From an uncultured Prevotellaceae bacterium (GTDB lineage Bacteria; Bacteroidota; Bacteroidia; Bacteroidales; Bacteroidaceae): a stretch of DNA of 48,577 nt. The notes under the pieces were generated by a model that saw only the letters and a list, made by a program, of their open reading frames with translations, ran no database searches and was not told the DNA's origin. The translations under genes and the position numbers were made by a program. This document shows positions 1 through 7,790 of this stretch, piece after piece (position 1 is the first letter of the stretch; each line of letters opens with the position of its first letter). The stretch covers positions 1-48,577 of the forward strand of contig CACXIP010000035.1 of NCBI GenBank assembly GCA_902767775.1. Direction: 5' to 3'.

Positions 1-507
1 GCGTGAGTCCTCCACGTTCTGTCCGGTGAGTTGGTTTTTCAGTTCCAGTGCCACCACGGGGATGCCGTTCAGCGAGAGCACCATGTCGATGGTGTTGCGA
101 TTCTGGGTACTGTAAGCGAACTGCCTTGTCACCTGAAGGATGTTCTGCTGGTATTTCAGCATCAGTTCCTCGTTCAGTTCCGATGCCGGACGGAAATAGC
201 ACATCCTGAGTTTGATGCCTAAGTCGTCGATGCCGTTGCGCAGCACCCATATCAGACCGTAGCGCACCACGTTCTCCTGAAACACTTGGTAGAGCCGTGC
301 CTCAGCCTTGTCGCCGTATTTGCGCACATAGCGCTCCCACGGCTTCGGCTGCGTCAGCGCCAAGAATGCCGTGAGCGTCGCCATATCGATGGCCCGCTCC
401 TTGTCATAGGTGCGCTGGTCGCCTTTGGTATAGCCGCCTTCATTCAAGAGCCATTGCTCGATGTCGGCTTCAAAGTTTCTTTCCTTCAGGTCATCGTTAT
501 TATTCAT
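1..507 (-). CDS. hsdR: Type I restriction enzyme R subunit, N-terminal part (cut by window edge)
   Basis: I translated this reading frame by hand on the minus strand from the ATG at 507; it stays open for 169 codons to the window edge. HsdR is the DNA-translocating and cleaving subunit of a type I restriction complex. The visible part matches the HsdR N-terminal nuclease domain: Asp141 in a NTIDMV segment and an E-x-K pair (Glu155, Lys157) in VALELKNQ form the expected PD-(D/E)xK site. The helicase motor would lie beyond the window. It is the last gene of the hsdM-hsdS-transposase-four-helix-hsdR series, all on one strand. The start is preceded by an A-rich stretch and then the decamer array at 541-630. 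Confidence is high for the family; whether the complete gene is intact cannot be judged. Confidence 0.9.
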   Translation of the reverse strand, partial: MNNNDDLKERNFEADIEQWLLNEGGYTKGDQRTYDKERAIDMATLTAFLALTQPKPWERYVRKYGDKAEARLYQVFQENVVRYGLIWVLRNGIDDLGIKLRMCYFRPASELNEELMLKYQQNILQVTRQFAYSTQNRNTIDMVLSLNGIPVVALELKNQLTGQNVEDSR

Positions 508-540
508 CTTTTTTGAGGGTTTTATCGTTTTTTCTATGAG

Positions 541-630
541 GCTATAGGGTTATATAGGATTTCCTAGGTTCTCCTAGATTTTCCTAGATTTTCCTAGATT
601 TTCCTAGTTTTTCCTATCATTTCCTATTCT
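541..630. repeat. Decamer tandem array, unit AGGAAAATCT on minus strand
   Basis: Nine consecutive 10-base units are in register. The best conserved plus-strand units read TTCCTAGATT and they degenerate at both edges. The array fills the gap between the four-helix-bundle gene and hsdR and extends into the coding end of the former, encoding its last residues (RIGNDRKN) and stop. There are no spacers, so it is not a CRISPR. It lies 34 bases upstream of the hsdR start, so changes in copy number could alter the leader of hsdR. Confidence 0.9.
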
Positions 631-1293
631 TTTTAGTTCATCTTCCAGCTCTATGATTCTCTTTTTGAGAGTAGATATTTCTGTTTTTAGCTGAAGATTC
701 TCTTTTTCAAGGGCATGGAGACGTTCATCCTGTGCCTTGCGATAGCCAGTGCGGGCAGCGTACATGCGTTCTTTGATGCCACCTTCTTCGATGAAGATGC
801 GCTCCAACCGCTTGATATAGGCACACATCATCTTGTCGGTTTGGTGACAGAGTGTGATAGCCATATTGGCCATCTCTTCATCGTTCATCTTGCCTATCAG
901 TGGTGCATAAGCACTATAATTGTTGTGTGAACTACAGAACTTCCTGAGGCGCTGCAAACGTGGGTTATTTGTTGCCCAAGGCGTAAAGTGATGGGTGTTC
1001 AGATAGTCATAATAGTCGGAAAGCAGTTCTTTCAGACTGCCTCTGGCGATGTTGATTAGTTTGATTTCCATTTCCGAACTGGTCTGTCCGTCTTCGCTGC
1101 CCTCCACAATATTTTGTTTTCCACTGCGGGCGGCTTGAACCATCTGGTCCACCGTGCGGTCTCTATGAGCGGAAAGATACCGACGACAGAACTCCACCGT
1201 CAATTGATATAAAGTGTCGCTTTTTTGATAGAAGTATAGTTCTTCCCAAACGACGCCCTTTTTTAAAATTTTGCCTTGACTTTCGTTTTCCAT
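604..1293 (-). CDS. Four-helix-bundle (suffix-domain type) protein inside the type I RM operon
   Basis: A 229-residue cytoplasmic protein without signal peptide. The first ~120 residues (ELYFYQKSDTLYQLTVEFCRRYL... QMVQAARSGKQNIVEGSEDG) resemble the four-helix-bundle family related to 23S rRNA intervening-sequence proteins and retroelement Avd proteins; the NIVEGSEDG segment is typical. The middle continues as helices (the suffix region), and residues ~190-224 form a leucine-zipper-like coiled coil with heptad Leu/Ile. Such proteins are often embedded in restriction-modification and other defence loci of Bacteroidetes, but their role is not known to me. It sits between the transposase (stop at 1636) and hsdR. 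The C-terminal nine codons lie in the decamer array, so the end of the protein may vary between strains. Family assignment is from memory of the pattern. Confidence 0.75.
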   Translation of the reverse strand: MENESQGKILKKGVVWEELYFYQKSDTLYQLTVEFCRRYLSAHRDRTVDQMVQAARSGKQNIVEGSEDGQTSSEMEIKLINIARGSLKELLSDYYDYLNTHHFTPWATNNPRLQRLRKFCSSHNNYSAYAPLIGKMNDEEMANMAITLCHQTDKMMCAYIKRLERIFIEEGGIKERMYAARTGYRKAQDERLHALEKENLQLKTEISTLKKRIIELEDELKRIGNDRKN

Positions 1294-1418
1294 GTCTGTT
1301 AGTATGATGAAGTTGATGGCTCTTTTCTTAGTCTCTCATTCTGCAATTAATTCGTTAATGCGTTAAACAATAATGTGCCTTTCACCTTGAGCAGGTATTT
1401 CTGCCGGAGGTGCCGTGG
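1294..1418. other. Short intergenic stretch upstream of the four-helix-bundle gene
   Basis: This 125-bp segment separates the four-helix-bundle start from the 12-bp array. It is AT-rich near the start codon. I see no promoter box matching TAnnTTTG on the minus strand, so the gene is probably read through from hsdM/hsdS. Confidence 0.5.
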
Positions 1419-1535
1419 CTTGTCGGGTAACTTGTCGGATGCTTGTTCGGTACTTGTTCGGTACTTGTTCGGGTAGCTTGTCGGGTAACTTGTCGGGTAG
1501 CTTGTCGGGTAGCTTGTCGGGTAACTTGTCGGGTA
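1419..1535. repeat. Approx. 12-bp tandem array, unit CTTGTCGGGTAA/G
   Basis: About ten head-to-tail units. The five at the right end are 11-12 bp (CTTGTCGGGTAA or ...TAG); the middle units are shortened to 11 bp with CTTGTTCGGTA. It lies directly downstream of the transposase 3' palindromes. All minus-strand frames stay open across it (for example repeating YPTS or DKLP), a by-product of the repeat rather than a gene. Confidence 0.9.
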
Positions 1536-1537
1536 CG

Positions 1538-1624
1538 GCCTGAAAGGCCAACGAGCGACCAGCCCAGGGCATCGCCCTGGGTATATGACAAGGTGATCAG
1601 GGATTCGCCCTGAAAGGGCAAAAG
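1538..1624. repeat. Left palindrome cluster of the REP-type element
   Basis: It contains GCCTGAAAGGCC, then GCCCAGGGC-ATC-GCCCTGG, then ATTCGCCCTGAAAGGGCAA. Each can fold as a small hairpin. They lie just after the transposase stop on the minus strand and could act as recognition hairpins for the Y1 transposase, as known for REP/BIME and IS200-like elements. Confidence 0.8.
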
Positions 1625-1635
1625 CCCTATATCCT

Positions 1636-2091
1636 TCAATCGGACAAAACATACCGTTCATCATAATCGACATTATACAATTGTAAAAATTCCAAATATT
1701 CGTCCTTGAACGACTTCTTTTTATGATGTTCTGCTTGATTGGCAATATAATTCTTCGTCTTTTCAACAATGGATTGGCTGACTGAAAATGCCGCATATCC
1801 GCCCTGCCATGCAAACTTCTCGTAATACCGCCCCAACGTTTTTATCCATCGGCTGCTGTTTCGTTTCATTTCCTCTACAAGGTGAGAAACACACTCTGTA
1901 CTATTGAGCAACACCAATGCGTGAACATGGTTTTCGGTACCACCCACGCAAACTACATGGCAACCGGTTGTATTGACCAATTGCCCGATATATTGATGTA
2001 ATCGGGGAATGTGGTCGATGTTCACCTCAGGACTATTTGTCTTGATGTGAAAAATGATATGTAGATAGATTTTACATAATGATTGTGCCAT
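1636..2091 (-). CDS. REP-associated/IS200-like tyrosine (Y1) transposase
   Basis: A 151-residue HUH-superfamily single-strand DNA transposase. The HUH metal-binding motif is His55-Val-His57 in ENHVHALV, and the likely nucleophile is Tyr115 in KNYIANQAEHH, both in the expected places. The WQGGYAAFSVS segment before the tyrosine is typical of the Bacteroidetes branch. Length fits the family (140-160 residues), with no frameshift, so it may be active. It is embedded in the RM operon in the same orientation, between hsdS (stop at 2184) and the four-helix-bundle gene. Flanking palindromes suggest a REP-associated transposase rather than a plain IS200. In REP-associated families the protein mobilises short palindromes; other palindromes in this window may or may not be its substrates. 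Confidence 0.92.
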   Translation of the reverse strand: MAQSLCKIYLHIIFHIKTNSPEVNIDHIPRLHQYIGQLVNTTGCHVVCVGGTENHVHALVLLNSTECVSHLVEEMKRNSSRWIKTLGRYYEKFAWQGGYAAFSVSQSIVEKTKNYIANQAEHHKKKSFKDEYLEFLQLYNVDYDERYVLSD

Positions 2092-2100
2092 ATTGTAAAT

Positions 2101-2191
2101 CTTTTGCCCTTTCAGGGCGATTTGTTTTCTTTTCGCATCTCCAAACCCAAGGTGTTACCTTGGGCTGATAGCTCATTACCCTTTCAGGGCG
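2101..2191. repeat. Right palindrome cluster of the REP-type element, overlapping hsdS end
   Basis: CTTTTGCCCTTTCAGGGCG at 2101-2119 is the exact reverse complement of 1606-1624. It is followed by a CCCAAGGTG/TACCTTGGG palindrome and a second CCCTTTCAGGGCG at 2179-2191. The last covers the final codons and stop of hsdS. Confidence 0.8.
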
Positions 2192-3467
2192 TTTCCCCAA
2201 TCGACATTTTGCCCGTCACGGCTTCGTAAATCACGCTCTTCTTGTAGTCCTTCAACGTCTCGATTTTCTGCTGCTTGATGGCGATAAGGGAGTCTATCTC
2301 AGAACATTTGGTGTCGAGGTTGGTGGCGATGGATTGTTGCTCGGAAAGAGGAGGAAGTAATACAGGGAGTGATTTTAATAACTCTTGACTTAAAGAAGCT
2401 CGAGTTACAAGGTTCATTTCTTTTACAAAATATGCTCTGTGAATGTTGCTTCTAAAATAATACTTAGAGAAATTCTTATCAATTTTGTTTTTATAGGGTC
2501 TAAACCTTATCAAGAATCCAGCAAAAACGGCCTTTTCTACTGTTTGAAGACATACACTACTAAAACCTATTTCGTCAATTGTTTCCGATGTACGTGTAAA
2601 AAACACATCTCCTTCTAAAACAGAAAATAACTTTTGGTCTTGTTTGGAAGACTTTGCTAATCCGTTGAATATAGAAGGTAAAGAATAGTTCTTATATACG
2701 TCAGAGTAACTAACAAAAGGAAAACCTTCTCCAAAATAATCGCCACTTTGGCTTATTCCATTTTGAGTTCTTCCTATATAACGTAATGGTACTATTTTCC
2801 ACTCTTTTGGCACATCCCCAATCCAATCAATGCCAGAAGGAACGAGTTCTGCATCAGGATTGAGTCCTTTGGTGACAGCCTCAGTGATGACCGACTGCTT
2901 ATAGTCCGTTAACTGCGCAATCATTTGCTCCTGCAAGGCTATCAGTTCGTCTATCTCCCCACACTTCTTGTCCAGATAATCGGCTATGCGTGGAACTATG
3001 ATTGTAGCTCCCTTTATGAGTTCTTGATTTAGTATTGGAGCCCCATAGATATTATAGTTAGCATTATGAATGATTGCAAATGGAGCCATATAATATAAAA
3101 AAGGTAGAAAGCCATATCCTTCTAAAAATGTGGCAATAGCTTCATTTGTGTACATGTCATCTCCACAAAAAGACACTGTCCCAACAGATAATTTGAAAGA
3201 ATACATCAAACTACCTTTAGGAGAAATAATCATACTGCATTTTTCTACACCTGCTTTACTCAGCCTTTTCGTTGTGTCATAGATTGTTTTGGATTTTAAA
3301 TCAGCTATGCTTGCCCATTTATAATCTCCATCAAAGAAACTTTCGTTATTTGTCGGTGGAGTTGCACCTGTTTGAAATCTATATACATAATTTAGTTTGC
3401 AAGTCTTCCACTCCTTCGGAATCCTGCCAATCCACTCTATGCCACTATCCTTGAATTCTCTTTCCAT
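2184..3467 (-). CDS. hsdS: Type I restriction-modification specificity subunit S
   Basis: A 427-residue DNA-recognition subunit with two tandem target-recognition domains. Each half begins with a WIG(R/D)(I/V)PKEWK block (residues ~12-21 and ~215-225) and ends in a helical spacer of DKKCGEIDELIALQEQ...YKQSVITEAVT type; the two spacers are near copies of each other, as expected for HsdS. The recognition regions (about 2350-2780 and 3000-3400) are visibly AT-rich compared with the spacers, typical of exchange between strains. It starts 12 bp after hsdM. The last codons (GETP and stop) lie in a palindrome of the adjacent transposable element, so the natural C-terminus may have been replaced by the insertion. 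The recognised DNA sequence cannot be predicted. Confidence 0.95.
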   Translation of the reverse strand: MEREFKDSGIEWIGRIPKEWKTCKLNYVYRFQTGATPPTNNESFFDGDYKWASIADLKSKTIYDTTKRLSKAGVEKCSMIISPKGSLMYSFKLSVGTVSFCGDDMYTNEAIATFLEGYGFLPFLYYMAPFAIIHNANYNIYGAPILNQELIKGATIIVPRIADYLDKKCGEIDELIALQEQMIAQLTDYKQSVITEAVTKGLNPDAELVPSGIDWIGDVPKEWKIVPLRYIGRTQNGISQSGDYFGEGFPFVSYSDVYKNYSLPSIFNGLAKSSKQDQKLFSVLEGDVFFTRTSETIDEIGFSSVCLQTVEKAVFAGFLIRFRPYKNKIDKNFSKYYFRSNIHRAYFVKEMNLVTRASLSQELLKSLPVLLPPLSEQQSIATNLDTKCSEIDSLIAIKQQKIETLKDYKKSVIYEAVTGKMSIGETP

Positions 3468-3479
3468 ACCTTAATTCAG

Positions 3480-5489
3480 TTAGTGCAAAAGCCTTTCCAT
3501 CAGTTCACTCTCTTTCTGCTCCAAATCTTTCAGTGTTTGGAAAATCTCGCAGCTGGGCTTCAACGGTGTGTAGCGATAGAACTCACGGGTGAAAGGTATC
3601 TCGTAGCCGATTCGGGTCTTACTCTCATCCACATGGTAGTCGGGAGCGTAGGGAGCGACGTTCTTGGTCAGATACATTGCTTGGTCTTCTTTCCAAGGGA
3701 TGATTTCAGTATCTGCAAGGTCGGGGTCCCAGACGTAGGTGCGCTGAGACAGGTTGAACGGGTCCTCATACACCGGTTCCACCGTCTCGTCTTTCGTGCC
3801 GAGATACTGACGGATTTTCTTCACCTGTGCCTTCGTCACTTTCAGTCCTGCCTTGAACTTGATTTTTTGGAAGAAGTCACAGTCGAGCATCCGCTGGCCA
3901 TTGTAATAGACACGGTAACCATCGACAAACAACTTTAGCGCCATGTGGTCTGCCTCCGACAGTTTTATGCTCTCGTCTGGCATCTGCGGATTCACAAACA
4001 CCAGGCGCAGCGGACGGTCGATGAAGATTTTGCGGTATTTGAAGTCGTCGTTGTCCTTCACCCGGCTCTCCACCTGGACTTCCGCACCGTCGGGAGTGGT
4101 GGCCTTATAAACGAAGTTGTTGAAGCCGTGGTAAGCCTGTATGATGAGGTCACGGCAGAAGTCGGTAATCTCCACACGCTTGTTGCCGAGGGGCTTGCGG
4201 CGCTTCTCGAAGCACTGGCTGGCATCAATCAACTGCACCTTGCCTTGCCGCTCCGCACTCTTGTTCTTGGTGACCACCCAGACGTAGGTGGCAATGCCCG
4301 TGTTGTAGAACAGGTCGGTGGGCAACTGTACGATGGTCTCCAACCAGTCGTGGTCGAGCAAATAACCGCGGATATTGCTCTCGCCACTGCCGGCATCGCC
4401 TTTGAAGAGCGAAGAACCGTTCTGGATGATGGCCATACGCCCCTCGTCCTTCAACTTCGCCACACCGTTCAACAAAAACAGCATCTGGCCGTCTCCGATA
4501 GCGGGCAGACCTGGTTCGAAACGACCGGCACCACCCAGACGGTGTTCTTCCTCTACCTTTTGGCGTGAGGGTTTCCACTCGATGCCGAAGGGAGGATTGG
4601 AGATGATATAGTCGAACTTATAGCCAGCAAACTTGTCGTCGCCCAATGTGTCGCCCTGCCGCATGTTGTCGGCATTGCCGCCACGGATGAGGGTATCAGC
4701 CTTGGCAATGGCGAAGGTCTGGTTGTTCAGTTCCTGACCATAACTCGTGATTTCGGCATCGGGGTCAATCTGTTTGAAACGGTCGTGCAGACACGAGAGC
4801 ATCTGACTCGTGCCCATCGTCATGTCATAGTCGGTGGCGATGATGCCTTCCTCTTCCAACCGCTCCTCATCGTCGCCAATCAGCAACTCCGCCATCAGGT
4901 TGATGATGTCGCGGGCGGTGAAGTGCGCTCCTGCCTGTTCGTCGTAACTCTCAGAGAATTTCCTCACCAGTTCCTCAAAGATGTAGCCCATGTCAACACT
5001 CGAAATTTTGTCGGCGCCAAGATAGGCTTTCGTGGTGCAGAACTCCTTGATGACGAGGTAGAGCAGACCGTTGTCGGCCATCTTGTCAATCTCCTTCTGG
5101 AACTCCATGCGGTGGATGATGTCGATGACGTTCTCCGAGAAATGGTTGAGGTACGACTCAAAGTTGTCCTTGATGTTGTCGGCATCTGCCAACAGCGTTT
5201 CAAAGGTAAAGCGGCTCAGGTTATAGAATTTCTGCCCGGCAGCCCTTTCGAGGAAGCCACGCTTCATCTCGATTTTCTTCTCCTCCAACTCGCGGTTGGT
5301 CTCGATTACTTTCTCGCGAGTCGGTGCCAGCGTATCCTCAAACCGCTTGATGACGCACATCGGCAGGATGACGTTGCCATACTCATGGGGCTTATACACC
5401 CCCACCAATTTGTCGGCAATCGCCCATATTAGGTTCGCCTTCTCCTGCACGTTGATGGCAGTCTGCTGTTGTTTATCGTCTATGGTCAT
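3480..5489 (-). CDS. hsdM: Type I restriction-modification methyltransferase subunit M
   Basis: A 669-residue N6-adenine methyltransferase subunit using S-adenosylmethionine. The N-terminal helical domain (~1-160) leads to EQAGAHFTARDIINLMAEL (~184-202), a variant AdoMet motif I (DMTMGTSQML, ~222-231) and the catalytic motif NPPF at 298-301 (DYIISNPPFGIEW). The C-terminal ~200 residues make it longer than classical HsdM of about 520 residues; this long form is common in Bacteroidetes. It is the first complete gene of the hsd operon, followed by hsdS after 12 bp. A minus-strand -7 box lies at 5663-5670. Motif I has Met where Pro is usual (D-P-T in most relatives), probably neutral. Nothing suggests inactivation. 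Confidence 0.95.
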   Translation of the reverse strand: MTIDDKQQQTAINVQEKANLIWAIADKLVGVYKPHEYGNVILPMCVIKRFEDTLAPTREKVIETNRELEEKKIEMKRGFLERAAGQKFYNLSRFTFETLLADADNIKDNFESYLNHFSENVIDIIHRMEFQKEIDKMADNGLLYLVIKEFCTTKAYLGADKISSVDMGYIFEELVRKFSESYDEQAGAHFTARDIINLMAELLIGDDEERLEEEGIIATDYDMTMGTSQMLSCLHDRFKQIDPDAEITSYGQELNNQTFAIAKADTLIRGGNADNMRQGDTLGDDKFAGYKFDYIISNPPFGIEWKPSRQKVEEEHRLGGAGRFEPGLPAIGDGQMLFLLNGVAKLKDEGRMAIIQNGSSLFKGDAGSGESNIRGYLLDHDWLETIVQLPTDLFYNTGIATYVWVVTKNKSAERQGKVQLIDASQCFEKRRKPLGNKRVEITDFCRDLIIQAYHGFNNFVYKATTPDGAEVQVESRVKDNDDFKYRKIFIDRPLRLVFVNPQMPDESIKLSEADHMALKLFVDGYRVYYNGQRMLDCDFFQKIKFKAGLKVTKAQVKKIRQYLGTKDETVEPVYEDPFNLSQRTYVWDPDLADTEIIPWKEDQAMYLTKNVAPYAPDYHVDESKTRIGYEIPFTREFYRYTPLKPSCEIFQTLKDLEQKESELMERLLH

Positions 5490-5499
5490 AACAAAATAA

Positions 5500-5639
5500 T
5501 TATCTTGATTTACTTATTTTGGCCTTCAGTTTTTCCATAATCTCAAAAGTTTTGTCTGAAAACTCCGGGAATGTATCGTGCAGTTTATCGTGCAGTTTTT
5601 TCTGCCTTCTTTATCATCCTGCGGTTTGTAGTTGAGCAT
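5500..5639 (-). pseudogene. Possible small leader ORF of the hsd operon, frameshifted at an A-tract
   Basis: On the minus strand an ATG at 5639 opens MLNYKPQDDKEGRK and then meets a run of six A. Adding one base (or removing two) joins it to KLHDKLHDTFPEFSDKTFEI... ending KISKSR at a TAA (5502-5500), 11 bp before the hsdM start. The joined product would be ~46 residues, charged and probably helical. A 12-bp direct duplication (5574-5585 and 5586-5597) gives the repeated KLHD. A matching -7 box 24 bp upstream supports transcription. I do not recognise the family. It may be a broken small gene, a phase-variable one, or chance. Confidence 0.35.
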
Positions 5640-5662
5640 GGTGTAGCTAATAGACTTGGGAG

Positions 5663-5670
5663 CAAAGTTA
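5663..5670 (-). promoter_or_regulatory. Candidate -7 box (TAACTTTG) of the hsd operon
   Basis: The minus strand reads TAACTTTG, a full match to the Bacteroidetes TAnnTTTG -7 element. It is the only such box in the 320-bp gap upstream of hsdM in this orientation. No clear TTTG -33 element is seen 19-21 bases before it. Confidence 0.5.
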
Positions 5671-5775
5671 AAGAAAAAATTTTATAATGCCATGTGCTAT
5701 CGGAAATTATCCGCAAAAAGATATGGCTGCTGCATTTTTCTTCCGTTAATGCCATTTTATGCGCCAACTTATGAT

Positions 5776-5783
5776 TACCTTTG
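5776..5783 (+). promoter_or_regulatory. Candidate -7 box (TACCTTTG) of the S41 peptidase gene
   Basis: TACCTTTG matches TAnnTTTG and lies 29 bp before the ATG at 5813. A weak TTTA at ~5756 is the only -33 candidate. Confidence 0.5.
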
Positions 5784-5812
5784 CGTGGCAAAAGCGAACA
5801 AAACGTTAAGAC

Positions 5813-7777
5813 ATGAGATATTTCACATCTATCCGGCACTTGAGAAAACAGTTCCTCATCATCACCTTGACAATGGTTGCTGTTCCATCATTGGTGGCTC
5901 AGACTTCCAACCCAAAAGGACTATACAGACTGAAGGAAATCGTCCATCAAGACGGCAAACATCTGGAGGCAGGTTATCAACAGTACAAATATTGTCTGGA
6001 CAATCTCACACTCACACTGGCCTATAATCCAAGCCATTTAAAAAACCAACCGTTTAACTTCTTGATATCCAACCCAGACGGAAAGCCCTTGCATCTCACG
6101 GGCGAACTTTCCAAGACCGAGAACAAGGGCATCCAGGTGATTGGCACATCAGACAGCACCTTTACCTTGCGTTGGTATAACGACCGAAAGGGTTTGGATG
6201 AGCACCTGTTTCCCCATCAGACGAACATCGACGAGAAATACGAGTTGGTGAAAGATTCCGCAGACGCCATTCAGCGGTCATTGAACCTGCTGCAGATGAA
6301 GTTGGGCGACGGACACCATCGCCTGCAGGGAGCATGGAAATTACGGGGCATACAACAGTCGAGCAACGCCACCTCACAATATTGGATTATCCCAAGAGGA
6401 CCGGAAACATATCAGATTCTTGGCAGCCATGAAGCAGTGACCATCATGACAAATGCTGATTTCCCAAGAGCAAACTTGCAGTGCCAATATACGCCTTGCA
6501 CCTATCTGAGTGAGAATGCCTTCGATTTCAACGGGCGGCCATACATCGTCAACTGGTTTGATGGTGAGACCATTTCCGTGACGGGCATCAACGATGCAGG
6601 ACATCCTTTCGTAACAGTCTGGGACCGTTGCGGACTGCCTCAGAACATCCAAGACACATTCGGTACGCACACACCCCGTATGAAGAAGGACATCTCACGT
6701 TTCTTCACAAATGAGTTCATGAAGAAATACGGAAACCTGCCGGATTCCATCCGCCTCGCATACGAGACCTACGATTTTGCTGTGAATGCCAACGAACACA
6801 ACAACGCCATCTTCCCTGTCTTGATGCGAAATGGTTTTGAAGGCGAATACAAAAGCATGAAAGACTCGCTCCTGTCACGTCTGATGAGGGGTGAAATCAA
6901 TGTGGATGAGGCCGTGGGACGCTACATGTTCTGGTTTTACAAAAATTTCGACCGCCACACAAGCTGCTCCTCGCAATTCTTCCATCAGTTGCAGCCAGAT
7001 GCCCTTGTCGACTACAGCAAACTCATTCCGGAATATGCTCCGGAACCGGTAGGATGCAAGGTGGACAACGACACCTATCTCCTGCGTCTGCCCTCCTGCG
7101 TGGGCGACGTGCCTACATGGGAATGGATGCTGAAAAAAGAGGAGGAGTTCAAGCAGTCGGGCTGCAAATACCTGATTCTGGACCTTCGAGGAAACCACGG
7201 CGGCAGTGATGCCTTCAGCGAACTATTTGCCAAGATGATGTGCGACTGCAGTGCGCTGGAGGATGAACGGAGTTTCTATATGAACAGCACGGCAAACAAC
7301 AAAACGTTGAAAAAATACTGCGAGACCTTCCCGGGGACATTCATGGACCGGGTTCAGGCGGAAACGGCAACGGCTGAGGAGGGAAGTCTCATCAATTGGA
7401 ACACGAGTCTCAAAGGAACAGATGCATACACCCCTTTGGTGCGCAAAGGTGCCATCATCATCGACAATTGCAGTGCAAGTGCTGGTGAGACGCCTGTACG
7501 TCTTGTGCGCAACCACTCCAAGAGCCATGCCAAGGTCTATGGCCGTGAACGCTCAATGGGTTGTGAGTTGTCTGGAAACTGCAACACCATCCTCTTGCCC
7601 AACAGCAATATGACCATCACCTACCCCATGACAGTGGATGCGGAATTTGAGAAGGCGTGCAAGGATAGGAGTCCGGGCCACAAGCCTGATGTCATCATTC
7701 CCTTGCCTTACCCCAAACAACTGACGGACAACATCGACCCTTGGGTGCTCTGGGTAGCTAAAAAGATGAAGAGATAA
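5813..7777 (+). CDS. Secreted S41-family serine peptidase
   Basis: A 654-residue exported protein. Residues 1-29 form a signal peptide (hydrophobic FLIITLTMVAVPSLVA, cleavage likely after SLVAQ). Residues ~30-290 are an uncharacterised beta-rich region. The C-terminal half is an S41 (C-terminal-processing/tricorn-like) peptidase: LILDLRGNHGGS (454-465) is the conserved strand-turn, and DNCSASAGET holds the likely nucleophile Ser556 with Glu559. The usual downstream Lys of CtpA is not evident (VYGRERSMG instead of a G-x-x-T-x-G-K pattern), suggesting the Ser/Glu type seen in tricorn or IRBP relatives. No PDZ domain is obvious. It is alone on the plus strand between the RM operon and the ECF/lar cluster, with its own promoter box. 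The substrate is unknown. Confidence 0.85.
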   Translation: MRYFTSIRHLRKQFLIITLTMVAVPSLVAQTSNPKGLYRLKEIVHQDGKHLEAGYQQYKYCLDNLTLTLAYNPSHLKNQPFNFLISNPDGKPLHLTGELSKTENKGIQVIGTSDSTFTLRWYNDRKGLDEHLFPHQTNIDEKYELVKDSADAIQRSLNLLQMKLGDGHHRLQGAWKLRGIQQSSNATSQYWIIPRGPETYQILGSHEAVTIMTNADFPRANLQCQYTPCTYLSENAFDFNGRPYIVNWFDGETISVTGINDAGHPFVTVWDRCGLPQNIQDTFGTHTPRMKKDISRFFTNEFMKKYGNLPDSIRLAYETYDFAVNANEHNNAIFPVLMRNGFEGEYKSMKDSLLSRLMRGEINVDEAVGRYMFWFYKNFDRHTSCSSQFFHQLQPDALVDYSKLIPEYAPEPVGCKVDNDTYLLRLPSCVGDVPTWEWMLKKEEEFKQSGCKYLILDLRGNHGGSDAFSELFAKMMCDCSALEDERSFYMNSTANNKTLKKYCETFPGTFMDRVQAETATAEEGSLINWNTSLKGTDAYTPLVRKGAIIIDNCSASAGETPVRLVRNHSKSHAKVYGRERSMGCELSGNCNTILLPNSNMTITYPMTVDAEFEKACKDRSPGHKPDVIIPLPYPKQLTDNIDPWVLWVAKKMKR

Positions 7778-7790
7778 AAGCATATTTTTT

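Larger units (their letters stand above)
1538..2191 (-). mobile_element. IS200/REP-type element: transposase flanked by palindromes
   Basis: The element consists of a Y1 transposase gene (1636-2091) with palindromic sequences on both sides. A 19-bp perfect inverted pair lies at 1606-1624 (CGCCCTGAAAGGGCAAAAG) and 2101-2119. Further palindromes are at 1538-1549 (GCCTGAAAGGCC), 1562-1580 (GCCCAGGGCATCGCCCTGG), ~2146-2165 (an ACCCAAGGTG/TACCTTGGG type) and 2179-2191 (CCCTTTCAGGGCG). The outer right palindrome contains the hsdS stop codon. Element limits are approximate because Y1 elements have no target duplication to mark them. Confidence 0.75.

Noticed and set aside
541-630. Possible CRISPR array
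   Set aside because: Units are contiguous with no spacers, and no cas genes are present. The same holds for the arrays at 1419, 21149 and 48400.
1347-1814. Minus-strand frames with repeating YPTS or DKLP
   Set aside because: They only translate the 12-bp tandem array, which is open in every frame because the unit lacks stops.
5585-5839. 84-codon minus-strand frame between hsdM and the S41 peptidase
   Set aside because: It overlaps both promoter boxes and the S41 start, and its sequence has no coding character.
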